Shown one piece after another: positions 59,295 to 64,000 of a stretch of 64,000 nt of DNA. Within the stretch, counting starts at the first letter, position 1. Each line of letters opens with the position of its first letter. A program made the translations under genes and the position numbers. The notes under the pieces are model-generated. The model did no database searches, was not told the DNA's origin, and worked only from the letters and a program-made list of their open reading frames with translations. Origin of the DNA: Ophioceras dolichostomum (Eukaryota; Ascomycota; Sordariomycetes; Magnaporthales; Ophioceraceae); NCBI GenBank assembly GCA_003049485.1, contig PYST01000005.1:186001-250000 (forward strand), read 5' to 3'.

Positions 59295-60659
59295 TCAGTC
59301 ATAGATAGTTCCAATAGCCCGCGTAGGCCACTTGTCTTCGTCCTCGTTGTCCTCATCGTCGATGAGACTTTCGACGTTCACGTCATCGCGGAACTCCACG
59401 CCAGCTTTCGCGAACGCCGACTCCACACCTGCAGTCCCATCCCTGTCGATTTCGAAGACCGTGACCCTCTCTAGCGCCGGGAACTGATCGTTGCAGACCA
59501 CCGCGAGGCTCAGCAGCGGGCGGAGGAGCGCCTGTGCGCGGGTCTCGGGAGCCGGTCCAAGCTCGAGGGTGAACCGGCGGATCGAGTTCGGCAGCAGCTT
59601 GGCGAACATGCCGTCGTCCGGCTCCTCCTCGACGGTCGTCCGGCTCTCGTCGAGCAGAAGCAGGGAATCCGCGTCGATATACAGCGTCTCGAGACAGCTC
59701 AGCTCCTCCAGCGAGCTGATGAGTGCGTCGGTGGACGCGGGCCATCCGAACTCGAAGCCGGGGCCGAGCTCGATGGTCAGATGCTTGAGCTTGGGGACGT
59801 GGGCGATGAGGGTGTCGGCCAGCTGGCGGGGCAAAATGGGGTCCTCGTAGGACACGGACGAATCGCCGGCCCGGTAGAGGAAGCGCTCCAGCTTGGGAGA
59901 GAAGCGCAGCAGGCGGTTCAGAGACTCAGAGTCGACCGCGCTCTCGTGGAGGTCGAGGACGCGGAGGTTCCCCAGCGCGAGGGGCTGCACCTCGCCGCCC
60001 ACTTCGATGACCTGGACGGCGGTGAGCGACCGCAGGTTCGACGCGGCCGCGAAGAAGTTGATCAGCTCCTCCAGGTTGAAGCCGCCTTCGGTGTCCCAGT
60101 GGCTGAAGAAGGCCCTGCGCAGCTTCGGAAGCGAGCCGGGGCGGTCGAAGATCACGAGGCCCGCCTCGAACTCGTCGTAGAAGCCGGCCTGGGTGCGGAC
60201 CTCCTCGACCTCGGTGCAGACGCTGAGCAGGATGCTGAGCAGGTCCTTGGTGGTCCCCTGCTCGTTGTCGACGTCGAGCGCGCTGCCGAGCGTGTCCATC
60301 ACGGCCTCGAACACGGCCTCGCCCTCGTCGGACAGGTTGTCCAAGGGCGGGCTTTGGTCGATGCGGATCGATTTGACGTGCTTGGCGAGCTCCGGCCTGA
60401 GCTGGCAGATCGTCCGCGCGAAGGACGAGAGCGTCTTCTCGGAGGCGAACACTCCGACGGCCGGCTGGTGGTACAGGAGGGGCGTCGCCGCGGAGTTGAG
60501 GAACCTGTTCGTGAGAGACAACGCGTAGAGCGCGGCGCGGCGCTCTTTCGCCTCGGTTTTGTTCCAGAGGCTGTCTGGCCCCGCCAAGTAGCAGTGAGGG
60601 CAGAGGAGCTTGACGATGTCCTCGACGAGCGTCACAGGGAGGTGGAGCAGAGGAAACAT
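59295..60659 (-). CDS. F-box/leucine-rich-repeat-like protein
   Basis: Single exon, 454 residues from ATG 60659 (MFPLLHLP); the frame is open a little further but only with a non-ATG codon. The N-terminus FPLLHLPVTLVEDIVKLLC is F-box-like, followed by LYALSLTNRFLNSAATPLLY, the usual second helix of fungal F-box proteins. Afterwards come LRR-like strands at irregular spacing: LRSLTAVQVIEVG, LRVLDLHESAVD, LERFLYRAGD, LKHLTIELGP, LETLYIDAD and IRRFTLELGP. The last 30 residues are acidic. Presumably a substrate adaptor of an SCF ubiquitin ligase, but that is family-level inference. The gene converges on the previous one, and no disruption is seen. Confidence 0.82.
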   Translation of the reverse strand: MFPLLHLPVTLVEDIVKLLCPHCYLAGPDSLWNKTEAKERRAALYALSLTNRFLNSAATPLLYHQPAVGVFASEKTLSSFARTICQLRPELAKHVKSIRIDQSPPLDNLSDEGEAVFEAVMDTLGSALDVDNEQGTTKDLLSILLSVCTEVEEVRTQAGFYDEFEAGLVIFDRPGSLPKLRRAFFSHWDTEGGFNLEELINFFAAASNLRSLTAVQVIEVGGEVQPLALGNLRVLDLHESAVDSESLNRLLRFSPKLERFLYRAGDSSVSYEDPILPRQLADTLIAHVPKLKHLTIELGPGFEFGWPASTDALISSLEELSCLETLYIDADSLLLLDESRTTVEEEPDDGMFAKLLPNSIRRFTLELGPAPETRAQALLRPLLSLAVVCNDQFPALERVTVFEIDRDGTAGVESAFAKAGVEFRDDVNVESLIDDEDNEDEDKWPTRAIGTIYD

Positions 60660-61607
60660 GATGATGGCTGTCAAAAAGACGAGGAATCCCGTCTATCCGA
60701 GTTCGGTTGTTTGATGGTTTGATCAAGTTATTGGCGGCTCATGGCAGTGTCGAGTTGTGAACAGGGACGCGCAGGTATGAAGCGAGCTTGACCGTTGGAG
60801 CGCGTCGCGAAGGGATGAACGCTGATGATACAATTGTGCGCACGTTGGCTGGGTTCTTGGGCCCTTCCAATCTGAGGCAGCAGCGGCCCCTGTTTTTCCA
60901 GGGCTGTCCAGTCAACTACAACCCACCAGAGGGTGCATGGCTTGGCGCGGGGTTGGTGTGAGTGGGTCTTGGCATGAGATACTTGGAAAGGCAAGGTGGC
61001 TCATCAACACCATGACCTCAAATATCATCGCTTCATGCGAAAATGAATGGACAAATGGAAAGTAGTGATTTTCATGCATGTAGATGTCTATTCCTCAAAA
61101 GGAGATCTCTGTCACCGAACAGGAGGGCAGTCGGATCATGCTTCAAGGTCAGAGTGACGAATAGGGGTAGCAAGTAGCCGGCCATGACTTTCATCTTCTA
61201 TCATCAACACCATAAATACTATCCCGAAGCTGGAATACAGCTATTCATTACAATACTGGAGAGGCCGTTGCCATGAACAATACGAAACAAGTGGCATTCT
61301 TTGCTCACAGAAGCCCACAGAACATGTCCTGACGGAAGAGCCGTTGCAGGTACCACGCCCACCCGAAGGCCGCGAGCGCGCAGGCAGACGACTGATCTTG
61401 TTGAGTGAATGGTTGAGGTGAGAGCGGGGAGAGGAAGAGCAAGCAGCTTTTAAGCGCTTCCCGCACAATGTTTTCATCTCTCTGAAATTCAAAACTCTCA
61501 CAGCTCGCCCACTCTTGCCTACGTTCTCCAACTCTCACCCTCGCTCCACCTCGCTCCACCACGCTCCACTACGATCGCATCTGAACCACATTCGAGGAGC
61601 AGAAGCG
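60660..61607. other. Divergent promoter region
   Basis: Lies between the F-box/LRR gene (minus) and the DUF6604-like locus (plus). No coding sequence is supported. CTCGCTCCACCTCGCTCCAC (61541-61560) followed by ACGCTCCACT is a short 10-bp repeat just before the leader. Confidence 0.5.
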
Positions 61608-63229
61608 ATGGCTAGCAGTAGCAAGTCCATCGCTACAGGCGATGGGGCTCCTGTGACGGGTTGGGGTATGGATCCCCGTTACGGGCAGTACAAGAGGAGC
61701 ACCAGTGAGTTCATCACCTGGCTGGTGAGCACCGCCGTACGTTGCGGATACAAGGCCAAGGAGAAGAGCAAGACTGACTCCAGCACGGCCCCTTCGGATC
61801 CGCCTCTGTCCCGATCGGCGAAGGCCGCTACAATGCGGTGTAAAGGCAAGAACGTGCTCGCCGGGCTAGCGGAGGCCGAGGCGGCGGCTTCGGCTGCCCA
61901 ATCCCAAACCAATCGCTACGAGGCGTCGACCCGGGATTTAGAGGCAATGATCAGCTTCCTAGCGCTCGCGCACGAATACATGCCGGACACCGTCCGCTGG
62001 TACCTTGACGAGGCCGTTCGGATCCGTGAGGTCTGTGCGACTTGGTACGAGACGCGCGCCATCACCTACGATGACGGCGGCCATCGGCATTACATCAGGG
62101 TGCTTCGCGACGCCATGGACAAGCTCAGCAATCCCGATACCTTGGTTGCTGCTGGAGACAAAGGGAAAGGGAAGGCAGTCGAGAAGCCGGCGGAGGGACT
62201 TCCGGCGTTGTTCGAGTCAGTTCCCATTATAACATCCCCTCCTCTGAAGCGAGGAGTAATTATCGCGAGCGTCGACTAACACCGCAACATTACCATATAA
62301 TTCCAACAGGAACCTATTTGCCGGCATCAAGCTGCACAAGCCGGAGAAGGCCAAGGAGGCGAGCGGCCCGCCGGCCGAAAAGGCTAGAGATTCAGGCTCA
62401 CAGTCTGTCACTGGCCTTGAGCCTGAATACGCCTTGTGCGTACAGGTCGAGCTCGAGCTCGCCGTGGCCCTTTTCGATATGGACTTGGAGAAGTTCCGGG
62501 AGGGTTCCAGCAGGTGGTGAAAAAGGGGATGGGTATTGTGGACATCTCCATCTTCGCTCGTCTCATCGTCTCCACGGTCTCGGCGCATGAGCAACACCTC
62601 TGCGCCCAGTTCCAACCGCCGTTGCCAGCCGACGATAGCTATGACCGTTTGTCCACCATTCTGGCTGCGAAGCGGGCTGGGAAGGACGCCGTGGACGATG
62701 AGTTCATCCTTGGCCGCACCGCACGGATCCTCCAGAAGTTCCACCAACAGGCCGGCTTCGCAGCATACGAGAATTTGAAGATGCCCCTGTGGCCGGCGAG
62801 GGTGACGCGCCTCTCTGGGGAGCTAGGCAAGACCACGAGCCCCGCCACTGAGGGACAGGGCGTCGATAATGACAACAACGATAACGACGACGACACCCTC
62901 CTGACCCAGCTTCTCATGGACTTCCAATCCCGGATATCCACGAGAAGTACTTCGGTTCTCGCTTCCCCGAGGACCACGTCGAGATCTCCCCGTTGGCTAC
63001 TGGGGAGGAGGACATCATGGCCCAAGTCCTGCGGCCTCTACGGGTTGAGGGCAAGATGAGTGTCACCATGGTCTTCACCGCCCAGATACTCCTTGACGTG
63101 ATCAGCACCCGTCGGGAATCCCTCCCCGGTTTCCATCGGCAGCTGGGGTCGGTTCGGATGCACTTCTGGGTCTCAAATACTTTCGGGCCAGACCTGGACG
63201 TAAAAGCTGAGGACCAGGACGGCGCATAG
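61608..63229 (+). pseudogene. DUF6604-type protein gene with two frameshifts
   Basis: Exon 1 (61608-62216, MASSSKSIATGDG) has the family start YGQYKRSTSEFITWLVSTAV, a Lys-rich linker and EYMPDTVRWYLDEAVRIREV. A gtcagt donor at 62217 and AACAG acceptor at 62309 rebuild ALFENLFAGIKLHKPEK. After DMDLEKFREG the frame ends at TGA (about 62518), but the neighbouring frame continues the protein at once with FQQVVKKGMGIVDISIFARL up to LLTQLLMDFQ. Near 62935 it shifts again to EKYFGSRFPEDHVEISPLAT and ends at TAG 63227-63229. DUF6604 proteins in fungi are usually longer, so the 3' end may also be lost. Two indels make this a probable pseudogene; assembly error is the alternative. Confidence 0.7.
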
Positions 63230-64000
63230 GACCACCCAACCGATTTACCGAGGATCTGACGCCGAATGGGCCGCCATGCAGATCGAGCAGAGCATGCGGA
63301 TCGTGCGCACACTCGCAAGGGTGCCAAGTCGCGTGCTAGCCACAACAAAGCCTGCCCTGCAGCAGACTGTCCGAGGATCGGATGGCCGAGCCGTCATTCC
63401 GCCCTCACATAAATCACATCTAGCAAGCTATCAGCCCTACACCTATCCGCGTCTTTGGAACGTTATATAGATAGAGATTCTTTAGAGACCTCTGTGCAGT
63501 GACGTTGGGCGGGTAGGTAGATGCAGTTAGCTTCGAATTTTGTTTTGCGCAAAATTTATCTCTTTGTTATCCAGAGTTCTCTGCCTGCCGCGAAGACAAA
63601 GCAAGACTTCCTGTGAATACTAGTACTATCCTCTTTCAAGCAATACCAAAGTTCTGGTGGATACGTGACTGGAACGTCTTCGTAAAGTAGTAGGTAGTAC
63701 CTACTGATACTCTAGTACTTAGTGCACGTGCTGCCAGTAGTAGCATGAGGGTATGGATAACGCAGTTCACACCGGAGCCCGAGACAAGGACTAATTATAC
63801 TAAAAGTGACCCCTCACCGCACGGCGGCTTCCTCTATGTTCCCTATATTCACAGGCCAACCAAGTTCTTGACAGTGGCCGAATTAAGCTTATGTTCACGC
63901 CTCTCTGCGATGACATGGCTTTGGCGTGACGAAGGCCGCAACCGCCAGGCTCGATTGCGATTGTATGACAGTCGTGCTAGAGGAGTATAACTTCGGCTCC
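63230..64000. other. Right-edge region without a gene
   Basis: AT-richer DNA after the DUF6604-like locus, with GTAGTAGGTAGTACCTACT (palindromic core GTAGGT-AGT-ACCTAC) near 63687-63706. No coding sequence is supported. Confidence 0.45.

Overview
The window looks like 64 kb of a filamentous ascomycete (Pezizomycotina, most likely a Sordariomycete) nuclear genome. Most genes are broken by short introns (about 60-180 nt) with GTRAGT-like donors, CTRAC/CTGAC branch sites and YAG acceptors. Coding DNA is GC-rich at third positions and lies on both strands without operons. The families are fungal: an AA9 lytic polysaccharide monooxygenase, an AA12/GSDH-type secreted PQQ dehydrogenase, Prp19, a Kv-beta-type aldo-keto reductase, a Dal5-type permease and a DUF6604-type protein. 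Two N-runs (31910-31961 and 42521-42575) mark assembly gaps.

Layout. 0-9.4 kb: a BCS1-like AAA ATPase cut by the left edge; a secreted AA9 LPMO followed in the same direction by a secreted quinoprotein dehydrogenase, a plausible enzyme/electron-donor pair; a GNAT acetyltransferase and a 3-beta-HSD-like SDR on the minus strand. 10-24 kb: a broken BTB gene, intact Prp19 (5 exons), an unresolved gene near 16-17 kb, a broken TauD-type dioxygenase, and divergent to it a broken allantoate/sulfonate permease-type MFS gene, then an intact 6-exon aldo-keto reductase. 24.6-42.6 kb: long low-complexity proteins of unknown function, a minus-strand RING protein with two SUMO-interaction motifs (candidate SUMO-targeted ubiquitin ligase), and a small disordered protein crossing a gap. 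42.6-64 kb: a gene-poor, repeat-rich stretch containing nested hairpins, a 14-bp promoter repeat and an uninterrupted (GA)n tract of about 591 bp. It is followed by F-box/LRR-type and fungal-specific genes, several with frameshifts or an in-frame TAG.

The most unusual structure is at 53160-53769: five diverged tandem copies of a 111-129 bp cassette, each carrying a complete spliceosomal intron (donor, branch site, acceptor) plus a 44-57 nt exon. They lie between a TATA box and the ATG of an F-box-like gene. A second theme is gene decay. At least six loci carry nonsense codons or frameshifts. Four of the nonsense codons are TAG, so either pseudogenisation (possibly RIP-type C-to-T) or rescue by A-to-I mRNA editing should be tested.

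All family names come from motifs read by eye. No database search, alignment or splice predictor was run.
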